A stretch of DNA of 64,000 nucleotides from Paractinoplanes durhamensis. Its GTDB lineage: Bacteria; Actinomycetota; Actinomycetes; Mycobacteriales; Micromonosporaceae. Location of the stretch: NCBI RefSeq assembly GCF_016862175.1, contig NZ_BOML01000002.1:1-64000 (forward strand), in the 5' to 3' direction. Made by a program: the position numbers and the translations under genes. A model generated the notes under the pieces. It saw nothing but the letters and a program-made list of their open reading frames with translations. It was not told the origin of the DNA and made no database searches. Shown piece after piece: positions 33,772 to 42,810 of this stretch; the first letter of the stretch is position 1, and each line of letters starts with the position of its first letter.

Positions 33772-35837
33772 CGGCTCTTCCGGAGTACCCCAACGAGGTC
33801 GTGACCAAAGCGATCGTGCGCCTGGTCCGCGTCCCCGGCCTGGCCAAGCAGGCCGCGCTGATCACGCTGGACAACGGCTTCGACTACAAGAAGCCGAACA
33901 GCTTCGGGCCGGGCGGCCTCGCGTCGCTCGACGAGGCGATCACCACGGCGACCGCGGCCGACCCGGCGTTCATCGCGATCACCGGCAAGCCGTACATCTT
34001 CTGCGTCGGCGCCGACATCACCGGCATGCCGTTCATCACCGAGCGGGCGCAGGCCGTCGCCCTCGGCGAGCTGGGCCACCGGGTGTTCGCCCGGCTGAAG
34101 AGCTCGGCGATCCCGACCTTCGCGTTCGTCAACGGCGCGGCGCTCGGCGGTGGCCTCGAGGTCGCGCTGCACTGCCACTACCGGACGGTGTCGACGGGCG
34201 CGGCCGCGCTCGGCCTGCCCGAGGTCGCGATCGGCCTGATCCCCGGCTGGGGCGGCAGCCAGCTGCTGCCCAACCTGATCGGGGCCCCCGGCGCCGCCCA
34301 GGTGATCCTGCAGAACCCGCTCACCCAGAAGGTGCTGCGCCCCAAGCAGGCCCGTGAGCTGGGCGTGGCCGACGAGATCTTCGAGGCCGCCGACTTCCTG
34401 GAGAGCTCGCTCGCCTGGGCCGCCGGCGTCGTCCAGGGCTCCATCGAGGTAACCCGGCCCGAGATCGACAAGGACATGTGGGACGGCGTGCTGTTCTTCG
34501 CCAAGCAGCAGCTCGACCAGCGGCTGCACGGCGCGGTCCCGTCCGCCAACAAGGCCCTCGAGCTGCTCGCGCTGGCCAAGGAGGCCTCCTTCGAGGACGG
34601 CACCGCGGCCGAGACCGAGGCCCTCGCCGACCTGATCATGGGCGACGAGGCGCGCGCCTCGCTGTACGCCTTCGACCTGGTGCAGCGCCGGGCCAAGCGG
34701 CCGGTCGGCGTGCCCGACAAGTCACTCGCCCGCAAGGTCACCAAGGTCGGCATCATCGGCGCCGGCCTGATGGCCTCGCAGCTCGCCCTGCTGTTCGCCC
34801 GCCGCCTGCAGGTGCCGGTCGTGCTGACCGACCTCGACCAGACCCGGGTCGACAAGGGCGTTGCTTACGTTCTCGGCCAGATCGACAAGACCGTGTCGAA
34901 GGGGCGGATGGACGAGGGCACCGCGGCCAAGCTACGCGGCCTGGTCTCCGGCTCGGTCGACAAGTCGGTGTTCGCCGACGCCGACTTCGTGATCGAGGCC
35001 GTCTTCGAGAACCTCGACCTGAAGAAGCAGATCTGGGCCGAGCTCGAGAAGATCGTCTCCCCCGAAGCGATCCTCGCCACCAACACGTCGTCGCTGTCGG
35101 TCACCGAGATGGCCGCCGACCTCGAGCACCCCGAGCGGGTCGTCGGCTTCCACTTCTTCAACCCGGTCGCGGTCCTCCCGCTCCTCGAGATCATCAAGGG
35201 CGAGAAGACCGACGACCCGACCCTGGCCACCGCGTTCGCCGTCGGCCGGGAGCTGAAGAAGTCGTCGGTGCTGGTCAAGGACGCACCCGCGTTCGTGGTC
35301 AACCGGGTGCTGACCCGCTTCACCAGCGAGGTTTTCAACGCGGTCGACGCCGGCACCCCGCTGGACGTGGTGGACTCCGCGTTCGACCCGCTGGGCCTGC
35401 CGATGCGGCCGATCGCGCTGCTCCAGCTGGTCGGGCCGGCCGTCGCCTACCACGTGGGCGAGACGCTGCACGCGGCGTTCCCGGACCGCTTCACCGACAG
35501 CCCCAACCTCAAGAAGATCGTCGACGCCGGCCTGCCCCTGATGGTCGACGACGAGATCAACCCCGAGGTGGCCAAGCTGGTGGCCGGCGGTTCCGCTCCG
35601 CTTTCCGCCGATGAGGTACGCGAGAAGGCCCTCGCCGCCCTGGCCGAGGAGATCCGCCTCATGCTCGACGAGGGTGTGGTCGCCGAGGCACAGGACATCG
35701 ACCTGTGCATGGTGCTGGGCGCCGGCTGGCCGTTCCACCTCGGTGGCGTGACTCCCTATCTCGACCGCAGCGGCATCTCCGAGAAGGTGACCGGCAAGCG
35801 GTTCCTGCCGCAGGGCGTCGGCAGCCTGCCCGCCTGA
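33768..35837 (+). CDS. fadB: Fatty-acid oxidation multifunctional protein (enoyl-CoA hydratase / 3-hydroxyacyl-CoA dehydrogenase)
   Basis: 689 residues from the GTG at 33768. N-terminal crotonase domain with the oxyanion phrases FCVGADITGMPFI and NGAALGGGLEVALHC and the catalytic Glu region GLPEVAIGLIPGWGGSQLL; then a Rossmann NAD domain starting VGIIGAGLMASQLALLFARR; catalytic His in VVGFHFFNPVAVLPLLEI; C-terminal 3HCDH helical domain (FVVNRVLTRFTSEVFNAVD). It hydrates and oxidises acyl-CoA intermediates and passes ketoacyl-CoA to FadA. Full length for the family. Confidence 0.95.
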   Translation: MTALPEYPNEVVTKAIVRLVRVPGLAKQAALITLDNGFDYKKPNSFGPGGLASLDEAITTATAADPAFIAITGKPYIFCVGADITGMPFITERAQAVALGELGHRVFARLKSSAIPTFAFVNGAALGGGLEVALHCHYRTVSTGAAALGLPEVAIGLIPGWGGSQLLPNLIGAPGAAQVILQNPLTQKVLRPKQARELGVADEIFEAADFLESSLAWAAGVVQGSIEVTRPEIDKDMWDGVLFFAKQQLDQRLHGAVPSANKALELLALAKEASFEDGTAAETEALADLIMGDEARASLYAFDLVQRRAKRPVGVPDKSLARKVTKVGIIGAGLMASQLALLFARRLQVPVVLTDLDQTRVDKGVAYVLGQIDKTVSKGRMDEGTAAKLRGLVSGSVDKSVFADADFVIEAVFENLDLKKQIWAELEKIVSPEAILATNTSSLSVTEMAADLEHPERVVGFHFFNPVAVLPLLEIIKGEKTDDPTLATAFAVGRELKKSSVLVKDAPAFVVNRVLTRFTSEVFNAVDAGTPLDVVDSAFDPLGLPMRPIALLQLVGPAVAYHVGETLHAAFPDRFTDSPNLKKIVDAGLPLMVDDEINPEVAKLVAGGSAPLSADEVREKALAALAEEIRLMLDEGVVAEAQDIDLCMVLGAGWPFHLGGVTPYLDRSGISEKVTGKRFLPQGVGSLPA

Positions 35838-35867
35838 TTTCGCCCCTGTCGAATTTTCCAGTCGGAT

Positions 35868-35905
35868 CGACGACGCCCCGCGCCTCCTGGTGCGGGGCGT
35901 TGTCG
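35868..35905 (+). terminator. Terminator after fadAB
   Basis: Stem of about 14 pairs centred on GCCCCGC (35875-35881) / GCGGGGC (35892-35898), extended by cgacga / tgtcg with one G-T pair, 10-nt loop. It lies ~30 nt after the fadB stop. Confidence 0.8.
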
Positions 35906-36019
35906 TAGTCGCAGCCGGTTTGTCCGGTCGGGTGTGATCACCTACCCGGTTAGGGGGGCGACCTCCCTGGCCGGAGGCCGATAGGCTCGCTGCCGGGAAA
36001 CCCGATCGATGGAGCTTTG

Positions 36020-37078
36020 ATGTCGCAGCCGCCGCAGCCGCCGTATTCTGGCCAGCCCTACAACGGCCAGCCGTCTTCCGGCCAGCCCTACCAGGGCGGC
36101 CAGCCGCAGTACGGGCAGCAGCCGCCACAGCCACCGCAGTACGGCCAGCAGCCGCCACAGCCGCCCGAGTACGGCCAGCCCGAGTACGGCCAGCCCCAGT
36201 ACGGTCAGCCCCCATACGGCCAGCCGCAGTACCCGGGCCAGCCCAACCCTGACGTGCCGACCTCGGTGCCGCCGCAGCCGACGTACCCGCCGACCCAGTC
36301 GTACCCGGCGTCCGGCCAGCCGCAGTACGGCCAGCCCGAGTATGGTCAGCAGCCGCCGCAGTACGGTCAGCCGGAGTACGGGCAGCCGCAGTTCGGCCAG
36401 CCCGGCTTCCCGCCGCCGACCCCGCCGAAGAAGAAGTCCAAGGCGCTGCCGATCGTGCTGACCTCGATCGCGATCGTGCTGGTGCTCTGCGTCGGCGGTG
36501 TCGCCGCGCTCTACATGGTCGGCAAGAACAAGGTCGACGACATCAACGACCAGCTCGCCGACGCGACGGCCACGCCGACCGCCGGGGCGACCCGGACCGC
36601 CGAGCCGACCAAGGCGGCCTCCACCATCAAGATCGTGGAGCCGGCCACGCTGGGCGGCCGCCCGAAGCTGACCGACGCGCAGTTCGCCGACATCGCCAAG
36701 GAGCTGAAGGACGGCCTCGGCTCGGTCCCGTCGGCCACCAACTCGGTCGGCTCGCTCTACGGCACGGTGGAAAAGCAGGACATCGTCATCGTCGCGGCCG
36801 CCGAGGCCCCGATCGACGACCCGGAGAAGGAGCTCGACCAGACCTTCCTCGGCGCCGGCATCGGCGGCCTGAAGATCTCCAACATCACCGACGCGCCGAC
36901 CGGCTCGCTGGGCGGCACCGCCAAGTGCGGCAGCGCCTCGACCTCCGGCGTCGACATGGCGATCTGCAGCTGGGCCGACGACGGCAGCCTGGGCATGGTG
37001 ATCTGGTATTTCAAGTCGGTGAGCAAGGCCAAGGCCGAGTTCCCGAAGCTGCGGGCCCAGATCGAGAAGAAGAGCTAA
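36020..37078 (+). CDS. Pro/Gln/Tyr-rich single-TM membrane protein
   Basis: 352 residues, ATG at 36020 with GGAG 5 nt upstream. Residues ~1-135 are a cytoplasmic low-complexity tract made of repeated YGQP/PPQ units ([17 protein letters not shown]). One TM helix at ~145-168 ([19 protein letters not shown]). The extracytoplasmic part (~170-352) is Thr/Ala-rich then compact, with two Cys ([20 protein letters not shown]) that could pair. The layout is common in Actinobacteria but the soluble domain has no known function. It is followed by its own hairpin. Confidence 0.75.
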   Translation: MSQPPQPPYSGQPYNGQPSSGQPYQGGQPQYGQQPPQPPQYGQQPPQPPEYGQPEYGQPQYGQPPYGQPQYPGQPNPDVPTSVPPQPTYPPTQSYPASGQPQYGQPEYGQQPPQYGQPEYGQPQFGQPGFPPPTPPKKKSKALPIVLTSIAIVLVLCVGGVAALYMVGKNKVDDINDQLADATATPTAGATRTAEPTKAASTIKIVEPATLGGRPKLTDAQFADIAKELKDGLGSVPSATNSVGSLYGTVEKQDIVIVAAAEAPIDDPEKELDQTFLGAGIGGLKISNITDAPTGSLGGTAKCGSASTSGVDMAICSWADDGSLGMVIWYFKSVSKAKAEFPKLRAQIEKKS

Positions 37079-37129
37079 ACACGCAGGCAGGTCAAGCTGA
37101 CACGCCGTAAGGCGCGGTCACATGGTCAC

Positions 37130-37174
37130 AACGCTCCCGGCACGGACCGGTCACGGTTCCGGGCCGGGAGCGTT
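37130..37174 (+). terminator. Terminator after the Pro/Gln-rich membrane protein
   Basis: Perfect 12-bp stem AACGCTCCCGGC / GCCGGGAGCGTT around a 21-nt loop, ending in gtttgcg. It begins 51 nt after the stop codon. Confidence 0.8.
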
Positions 37175-37245
37175 TGCGTAACCCTCAGCGGTCAGGATGG
37201 GTCGGTCTTTTCCGCGCCCGACCCGACAGGCTGAGGAGTAGTCCG

Positions 37246-38256
37246 GTGGTCCTGCAGCACCTGCGCCGCGTCCGGTGGGCGGTCCGAGCCACGCTGTTGC
37301 TGGGTGTGGCCGCGTCCGTCGTCGCCAACGTCCTGCACGCGCTGGACAACCCGATCAGCCAGGCCATCGCCGCCTGGCCGCCGCTGGCCCTGCTGCTCAC
37401 CGTCGAGCTGATCTCCCGGGTGCCGGTGCACCGCCGCTGGCTGGCCGCGGCCCGCCTGATCGCCACCGCCACGATCGCCGGCATCGCCGCCTGGGTCTCC
37501 TACTGGCACATGGCCGGGGTGGCCGCCCGCTACGGCGAGACCGGCGCCTCCCCCTACCTCCTTCCGCTGTCGGTGGACGGCCTGATCGTGGTGGCCAGCA
37601 TCTGCCTGGTCGAGCTGGGCGGCCGCATCGCCACCCTGGAACGCGACGCCGACCTGGCCGCCAACCAGCCGATCGCCGCCAACCAGCCGAGCGCCGCCAA
37701 CCAGCCGAGCGCCGCCACCGCGCCGATCGCCGGCACCGCGCCGATCGACCCGGCCATCCCCGGCTTGATCCCGACTCCGGTCCCCGTTCAGGCACCGGCC
37801 GCGATGCGGCACGCGGTCCCGGCCGCGACCGTCGAGGCGGCGGGCACCCGCGCCGGCAGCGCGCCGCTGAACCGCCGGCTGCGCGAGGAGGCCGCCGCCG
37901 TACTCCCTCGGGCCAACGGCGCCGACGGGTTCAGCCCCACGGTGACCCGGCAGGCGCGGCCGCCGGCCGCCACCGGCCGTGCGGTTCCCGCGCAACGCAG
38001 CTCATCCACCGTGAAAGCGAGCGCCGGACGTGGCGGCGGGAACGGCCGTACCGGCGGGGACGCCCCACCGCGTACGGATAAGAAAGAAAGACCGCGACGC
38101 AGCCCGGCCGAGACGGTGGCCCTCGCCGCGCGGCTGAAAGCCGACCGCCCGGCGCTCAGCGAGGCCGAGATCGCCGCCGAGCTGGGCATCACCACCTCCC
38201 GGCTGCGCACGGTCCAGCGCGCGACGCAGGCGGGCGACCACACGCTCGCCGCTTGA
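37246..38256 (+). CDS. DUF2637 membrane protein with C-terminal helix-turn-helix
   Basis: 336 residues from the GTG at 37246, preceded by GAGGAG 7 nt upstream. Residues ~1-135 carry four hydrophobic helices (AVRATLLLGVAASVVANVLH; WPPLALLLTVELISRV; RLIATATIAGIAAWVSYW; LPLSVDGLIVVASICLVEL) matching DUF2637, a family often seen on actinobacterial plasmids and integrated elements. A Pro/Ala-rich linker with repeated AANQP (three copies) follows. The C-terminal ~50 residues (SPAETVALAARLKADRPALS, EAEIAAELGITTSRLRTVQR) form a helix-turn-helix. Membrane plus DNA-binding parts suggest a membrane-tethered DNA-binding role. No other mobile-element genes are nearby. Confidence 0.75.
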   Translation: MVLQHLRRVRWAVRATLLLGVAASVVANVLHALDNPISQAIAAWPPLALLLTVELISRVPVHRRWLAAARLIATATIAGIAAWVSYWHMAGVAARYGETGASPYLLPLSVDGLIVVASICLVELGGRIATLERDADLAANQPIAANQPSAANQPSAATAPIAGTAPIDPAIPGLIPTPVPVQAPAAMRHAVPAATVEAAGTRAGSAPLNRRLREEAAAVLPRANGADGFSPTVTRQARPPAATGRAVPAQRSSSTVKASAGRGGGNGRTGGDAPPRTDKKERPRRSPAETVALAARLKADRPALSEAEIAAELGITTSRLRTVQRATQAGDHTLAA

Positions 38257-38257
38257 T

Positions 38258-39481
38258 TCAGGCGATGCCGAGGTTTTTGCCGCGGGGGACGGATGCCGTT
38301 GCCGCGACCACCGGGGTGGCGTCGGCGGTGGGCAGCGAGACCGTGACCTCCAGGCCGCCGCCCGGCTGGGCGACCGCGGAGACCGTGCCGCCGTGGGCGT
38401 CGCAGACGGCTCGGACGATCGACAGGCCCAGGCCGGAGCCGCGGGAGCCGGTGCGTTCCCAGCCGCCCCGGCGGAACGGCTCGAACAGGCCCGGCACGTC
38501 GGCCGGCTCGACCTCGTATCCGGTGTTGCCGACCACCAGGCGCGCCTGGCCGTCGACCATGCCGGTGCGAAGCCAGAGCTTGCCGAGCAGGTGGTTGTAG
38601 CGGATCGCGTTTTCGATGAGGTTGCCGGCCAGGCGGTCGAGGAGCGAGGGGTCGCCGACGACGGGGGCCGGCTCGAGGTCGGTGGTGACGTCGAGTTTGA
38701 GGCGTTCGGCCTCGGGTTTCACCGCGGACAGCGCGTTGGTCACGCTCATCGACAGGTCGGCGGGGACCTTGCGGGCCAGCCGCCGCCCCGACTGAGCTTC
38801 CGAGCGGGCCAGCACGAGCAACGCGTCGACCAGGCCGTTCGCGCGCTCGGAGGCGTTGCGGACGACCTTGGCCATCCGGCGGTACTCGGCGACGTCGGCC
38901 TCGTCGTCGGTGAGCGTCACGTCGATCTCGGTGCGCATGACGGCGAGCGGGGTGCGCAACTCGTGCGAGGCGTTCGCGACGAAGCGTTTCTGCGACTCGA
39001 ACGCCCCGGCCAGCCGGTCGAGCATGGCGTCGAAGGTGCGGGCCAGCTCGGCCACCTCGTCGTCCGCCCCGGAGTAGCGGATCCGCTGGTCGAGGGTCTC
39101 CTCGCCGAGGCGGCGGGCGGTCTGGGTGACGGCGTGCAGCGGGCGCAGCGCGCGACCGGCCACCGCGTAGGCCCCGGCGATCCCGATGATGCCGATCGCG
39201 AACAGCGCGACCAGGCCCTTGACCAGCACTTCCCGGGAGGCCCGCTGGACCAGCCCGGCCTGCCACTCCAGTGCGTCCTGGGTGTTGCCGTTCTGCAGGG
39301 TGACCTTCGAGCCGTCGGCGAGCGCGACCACCGGGTGCATGGCGTCGCCGACCAGCAGCCAGGCCAGCAGCACCAGGATGGCGCCCGCACCGACCAGCAG
39401 GATGCCGTTGAGAAGGGTGAGCCGCAGTCGGAGTGTGGGTCGCAGGCTGAGCGGTTTGCTGCGCCCCTGGTAGACGGTCAT
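38258..39481 (-). CDS. Two-component sensor histidine kinase
   Basis: 407 residues, ATG overlapping the regulator's TGA (ATGA). TM1 ~21-43 (LTLLNGILLVGAGAILVLLA), a short outside loop, TM2 ~83-108 (VLVKGLVALFAIGIIGIAGA), HAMP (GRALRPLHAVTQTARRLGEE), HisKA with His in VANASHELRTPLAVMRTEID, and HATPase with NLIENAIRYN and GSRGSGLGLSIVRAV. It should phosphorylate the regulator encoded immediately upstream. Small extracytoplasmic loop (~35 residues); signal unknown. The stop is 2 bp from the convergent DUF2637 gene. Confidence 0.92.
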   Translation of the reverse strand: MTVYQGRSKPLSLRPTLRLRLTLLNGILLVGAGAILVLLAWLLVGDAMHPVVALADGSKVTLQNGNTQDALEWQAGLVQRASREVLVKGLVALFAIGIIGIAGAYAVAGRALRPLHAVTQTARRLGEETLDQRIRYSGADDEVAELARTFDAMLDRLAGAFESQKRFVANASHELRTPLAVMRTEIDVTLTDDEADVAEYRRMAKVVRNASERANGLVDALLVLARSEAQSGRRLARKVPADLSMSVTNALSAVKPEAERLKLDVTTDLEPAPVVGDPSLLDRLAGNLIENAIRYNHLLGKLWLRTGMVDGQARLVVGNTGYEVEPADVPGLFEPFRRGGWERTGSRGSGLGLSIVRAVCDAHGGTVSAVAQPGGGLEVTVSLPTADATPVVAATASVPRGKNLGIA

Positions 39482-40152
39482 GCGAGACCGACCGGTTCCG
39501 GGACGCGGTAGCCGGCGCCGACCACGGTCTCGATCAGTGGTGGGTCGCCGACCTTCTTGCGCAGGGTCATCATGGTCACCCGGACCGTGGTGGTGAACGG
39601 GTCGGTGTTGGCGTCCCAGACCCGTTCCAGCAGTTCCTCGCTGGACACCACGCCACCGCGCGCCTTGAGCAGCTCCTCGAGCACGCCGAACTCCTTGTTG
39701 GTGAGCTCGATCGGCACGCCGCCGCGGGTGACGACCCGGCGGGTCTGGTCGAGCACCAGGTTGCCGACGGTGAGCACCGGCGGGGCGGCCGGGGTGGCCC
39801 GCCGGCCGAGCGCCTGCACCCGGGCCACCAGCTCCTCGAAGGCGAACGGCTTGGCCAGGTAGTCGTCGGCGCCGAGCTGCAGGCCCTCGACCCGGTCGGC
39901 GACCGTGCCGCTGGCGGTGAGCATCAGCACCCGGGTGAGCGCGCCCGAGGCGACCAGGGCGGCGCAGATCTCGTCGCCGTGCATGCCGGGCAGGTCGCGG
40001 TCGAGGACGACCACGTCGTAGCGGGTCACGTAGGCCATCTCGTGGCCCTGCAGGCCGTCGTAGGCGACGTCGACCGCCATGCCTTTGCGGCGCAGCCCCC
40101 GTGCGATCGCGTCGCAGAGGTTCCGCTCGTCTTCCACTACCAGAACGCGCAC
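39478..40152 (-). CDS. OmpR/PhoB-family response regulator
   Basis: 224 residues. Receiver: MRVLVVEDERNLCDAIARGL, phosphoacceptor Asp in DVVVLDRDLPGMHGDEI, Thr/Lys in RVLMLTASG and DDYLAKPFAFEELVARV. C-terminal winged helix: GVPIELTNKEFGVLEELLKA and VRVTMMTLRKKVGDPPLIET then VVGAGYRVPE. Partner of the downstream kinase. It follows the three propeller genes by 66 bp on the same strand, so it could be co-expressed with them or control them. Confidence 0.93.
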   Translation of the reverse strand: MRVLVVEDERNLCDAIARGLRRKGMAVDVAYDGLQGHEMAYVTRYDVVVLDRDLPGMHGDEICAALVASGALTRVLMLTASGTVADRVEGLQLGADDYLAKPFAFEELVARVQALGRRATPAAPPVLTVGNLVLDQTRRVVTRGGVPIELTNKEFGVLEELLKARGGVVSSEELLERVWDANTDPFTTTVRVTMMTLRKKVGDPPLIETVVGAGYRVPEPVGLA

Positions 40153-40218
40153 CGCAGACCCTCCGTCGCCGACCGCAACAGCCTTCCCGACCAGGTGTGA
40201 AGAGGCTGTAAGTGAAGG

Positions 40219-41454
40219 CTACCGAAGGGGCCATACGGCATACGAGGCGTCGACCAGCCGGCAAACGAGAAGGACGCCACTGGTCTGGCAGTCGCCGGAG
40301 ACCCGGTCGGCGGTGCCGAGGTAGTCGATCCGGCGGGTGGCCGGGTCGAGCAGCCCGTAGTAGATCCGGTAGCCGGCGTCGGTGAAGCCGTAGAGCAGCC
40401 CGTCGCCGGCCGGGCCGAGGGCGTGCCAGTCGCCGAAGTTGCCGAGCGGCTCGCCGGTGGCCGGGTCGATCACCCACAGCACGGACACCCCGCCGCGGCC
40501 GTCGACGGCGGCGCTGGCCAGCAGGTAGCGGCCGAGCGGTTCGGCGTACGACCACCGGTCGTTGCGCCACACCTGCCGGCCGGTGGCCGGGTCGACGGCG
40601 GTGGTGCCGCCCGGCTCCCGGAACGAGCAGATCACCGTGCCGCAGTCGATCTCCATCCAGCTGTGCGACAGGTCGGCCGTGGTGTGCCACCGGCGTTCCA
40701 GCCCGGGCAGGCGGTACCCGTCGTAGCCGTCCCCGGTGTTCACCAAGATCAGATCCCCGGCCGTCTGGACCAGATCGTCGGACCGGCCGGCCAGCGGCGG
40801 CCCGGCGACCGAGCGCAGGAGTCGGCCGGTATGCGCGTCCCAGACCTCGATCCGGCCCGCGTCGGCGATCCGCACGATCCACGACGAGGAGGAGACGACC
40901 ACCGTGCCGGCCGGACTGGAAACCCGCCAGCGCAGCGCACCGCTGCGCAGGTCGACCGCGTATTCACCGGTCGCGTCGGCCAGGAGGACGGTGTCGGCCG
41001 AGGGGGCGGCGACCATCCGGGCGGCCCGCCGCCACAGCGGGGTGCGCCCGCCGACGGTCTGCGCCACCACGCCCTGGATGCCGTCGGTGTTCGACCGGTA
41101 CGTCACCACCAGCACGTCGCCGACGTGATTGACCCCGGTGACCTCGCCGACGAAGGTGACCATGGTCCGGCCCAGCGGCCGGGCGTCAGGCAGCCGGTAG
41201 CCGTCGACGGCCCAGCTCTGTACGGTCTCACCGGCCTGCGCCGACCCGGAGGCGACCACGAACAGCCGGTCGCCGTCGAGGTAGACGGTGTCGCCGAGCC
41301 GGGCCGGGACGATCGCGGGCGGCCGCGCCGGCGACCGGTGCGCGGCGCCGGACAGCAGGGCGAGCAGCACGAGCGAGAGGGCGCCGAGCACGGCCCGGTA
41401 CGGGATCGGCCGCTCGACCGGCGGCACCTCCCGGACGAGACCGAGGTCGATCAC
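40219..41454 (-). CDS. Membrane-anchored PQQ-like beta-propeller protein (paralogue 3)
   Basis: 411 residues, GTG overlapping the upstream stop (GTGA). Begins VIDLGLVREVPP, one TM helix (YRAVLGALSLVLLALLSGAA), then an extracytoplasmic beta-propeller with quinoprotein-type blades (EYAVDLRSGALRWRVSSPAG, VWDAHTGRLLRSVAGPP, AVDPATGRQVWRN). Two cysteine pairs match its neighbours: CGTVIC and the C-terminal CQTSGVLLVCR...W. No PQQ-binding residues can be claimed; such propellers usually serve as scaffolds. Last gene of the triplet. Confidence 0.8.
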   Translation of the reverse strand: MIDLGLVREVPPVERPIPYRAVLGALSLVLLALLSGAAHRSPARPPAIVPARLGDTVYLDGDRLFVVASGSAQAGETVQSWAVDGYRLPDARPLGRTMVTFVGEVTGVNHVGDVLVVTYRSNTDGIQGVVAQTVGGRTPLWRRAARMVAAPSADTVLLADATGEYAVDLRSGALRWRVSSPAGTVVVSSSSWIVRIADAGRIEVWDAHTGRLLRSVAGPPLAGRSDDLVQTAGDLILVNTGDGYDGYRLPGLERRWHTTADLSHSWMEIDCGTVICSFREPGGTTAVDPATGRQVWRNDRWSYAEPLGRYLLASAAVDGRGGVSVLWVIDPATGEPLGNFGDWHALGPAGDGLLYGFTDAGYRIYYGLLDPATRRIDYLGTADRVSGDCQTSGVLLVCRLVDASYAVWPLR

Positions 41455-42806
41455 GACCGGTACGCCCAGATCTCCAACCCGTCGTTGCCGCGACAGAACA
41501 CGTACGCGTGGTTGGCGTTGCATTCGCTGACCGGCCCGGCGCTGGCCCCGAGGATCTGCACCTTGTCCCGGTCGGCGAGCACCACCCCGAACGCGCTGCG
41601 CCCGGCCGAGAGGGCCTTGCGCAGCACGACCGGCATCCCGGCACCGTTCCCGGTGATCTCGTCGTTCCAGCCGGTCAGGTCGACCCGGGCGGCGCCGGTG
41701 GCCGGGTCGGCGAGCCGCAGCGGGTTGCCGGCCGAGGCGCCGGTCTCGATCACGTAGTCGCCGAGCACCCCGAGGTCGACCGCGGCCGGCGCCCGCCACC
41801 GGACCCGCCCGGTGGCCGGGTCGAGCACGTCGAGGGCGGCCCGCGGCCCCGAGCACAGCACCCCGCCGCAGCTCGGCGGGTCGAGCAGCACCTCCGGGTT
41901 CTTGTGCAGCCAGAGCCGGGTGAGCGTGTCGGGGGCGTAGACGACGTCCTGGTCGGCCGAGCCGGACTGGCCGTAGTAGATGACCACCATGCCGCCGATG
42001 AGATCGCCGCCGACCGGGCGGTCGGCGCCGATCCGGGCGAGGCCGACCTTCCGCTGGACGACGCCGGTGCCGCCGTCGATGCGTTCCAGCCGGTCGGAGG
42101 CGACCACGATCACGTCGGAGTCGCGGAACAGGACGTTGACCGAGCCGGGCAGCGCGACCGTCCACCGCTGTTCGCCGGTGGCCAGGTCGACCCCGCGCAC
42201 CTCGGTGCGGACCGGCGGTTCGACGTGCGGCTGGCCGGTGGACGAGAAGTAGAGCAGGCCCGGGTCGCCGGAGTCCTGGTCGTAGAGGGTGCCGTCGCGG
42301 AACACCTGGTTCTGCACGACGCCGATCCGGCCGCCGGGCAGCGGGGTGATGTTGACCTCGGACTGCCAGCGCACCCGGCCGGTCGCCGCGTCCACGACGG
42401 TGGTGGCCGGTCCGTCGCTGAGCAGCACGTTGTCGCCGGACTGCCGGGCCTGCCCGCCGCCGAAGCCGATGTCGTCCGGCCCGATCACCCGGCCCGGGTA
42501 GTGCACGGTCCACAGTTGGTGCGGCTTCGGGTCGACCGCGAAGGCGGTGGTGACGCGCTCGCCGCCGGAGCCGGAGACGGTGTAGATGCGGTCCCCGACC
42601 AGCCAGGACTGCGTCTCGGCGCCGCCGGGTGGCGGCACCGCGCCGAGGTAGCGCCAGAGCGTCGAGCCGGCCGGGGCGGCGCCCCCGAGGACGACCACCA
42701 GGACCGCGGCGAGGACCAGGCCGGGGAGGCGGTAGCGGTAGGCGGGCGGCGGTGCGGTGGGCGTCAGGTCGGGCCGGGTGGTCAGGTCCAGCTCGATCAG
42801 CGCCAA
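41451..42806 (-). CDS. Membrane-anchored PQQ-like beta-propeller protein (paralogue 2)
   Basis: 451 residues. TTG start at 42806 with AGGAGG ~10 nt upstream; no ATG or GTG fits as well. TM helix near residues 27-45 (LPGLVLAAVLVVVLGGAAP). Propeller blades: TTVVDAATGRVRWQSEVNIT, GVDLATGEQRWTVALPG, LDVLDPATGRVRWRAPAAVD. Shared cysteine pairs CGGVLC and CNANHAYVFCR...W are present. It probably faces the cell exterior as one of three related components. The TGA overlaps the next GTG. Confidence 0.8.
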   Translation of the reverse strand: MALIELDLTTRPDLTPTAPPPAYRYRLPGLVLAAVLVVVLGGAAPAGSTLWRYLGAVPPPGGAETQSWLVGDRIYTVSGSGGERVTTAFAVDPKPHQLWTVHYPGRVIGPDDIGFGGGQARQSGDNVLLSDGPATTVVDAATGRVRWQSEVNITPLPGGRIGVVQNQVFRDGTLYDQDSGDPGLLYFSSTGQPHVEPPVRTEVRGVDLATGEQRWTVALPGSVNVLFRDSDVIVVASDRLERIDGGTGVVQRKVGLARIGADRPVGGDLIGGMVVIYYGQSGSADQDVVYAPDTLTRLWLHKNPEVLLDPPSCGGVLCSGPRAALDVLDPATGRVRWRAPAAVDLGVLGDYVIETGASAGNPLRLADPATGAARVDLTGWNDEITGNGAGMPVVLRKALSAGRSAFGVVLADRDKVQILGASAGPVSECNANHAYVFCRGNDGLEIWAYRS

Positions 42807-42810
42807 CGGT

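Noticed and set aside
38258..40882. 874-residue minus-strand frame fusing kinase and regulator
   Set aside because: The regulator lies in another frame with full receiver and winged-helix motifs. The kinase starts at the ATGA overlap at 39481.
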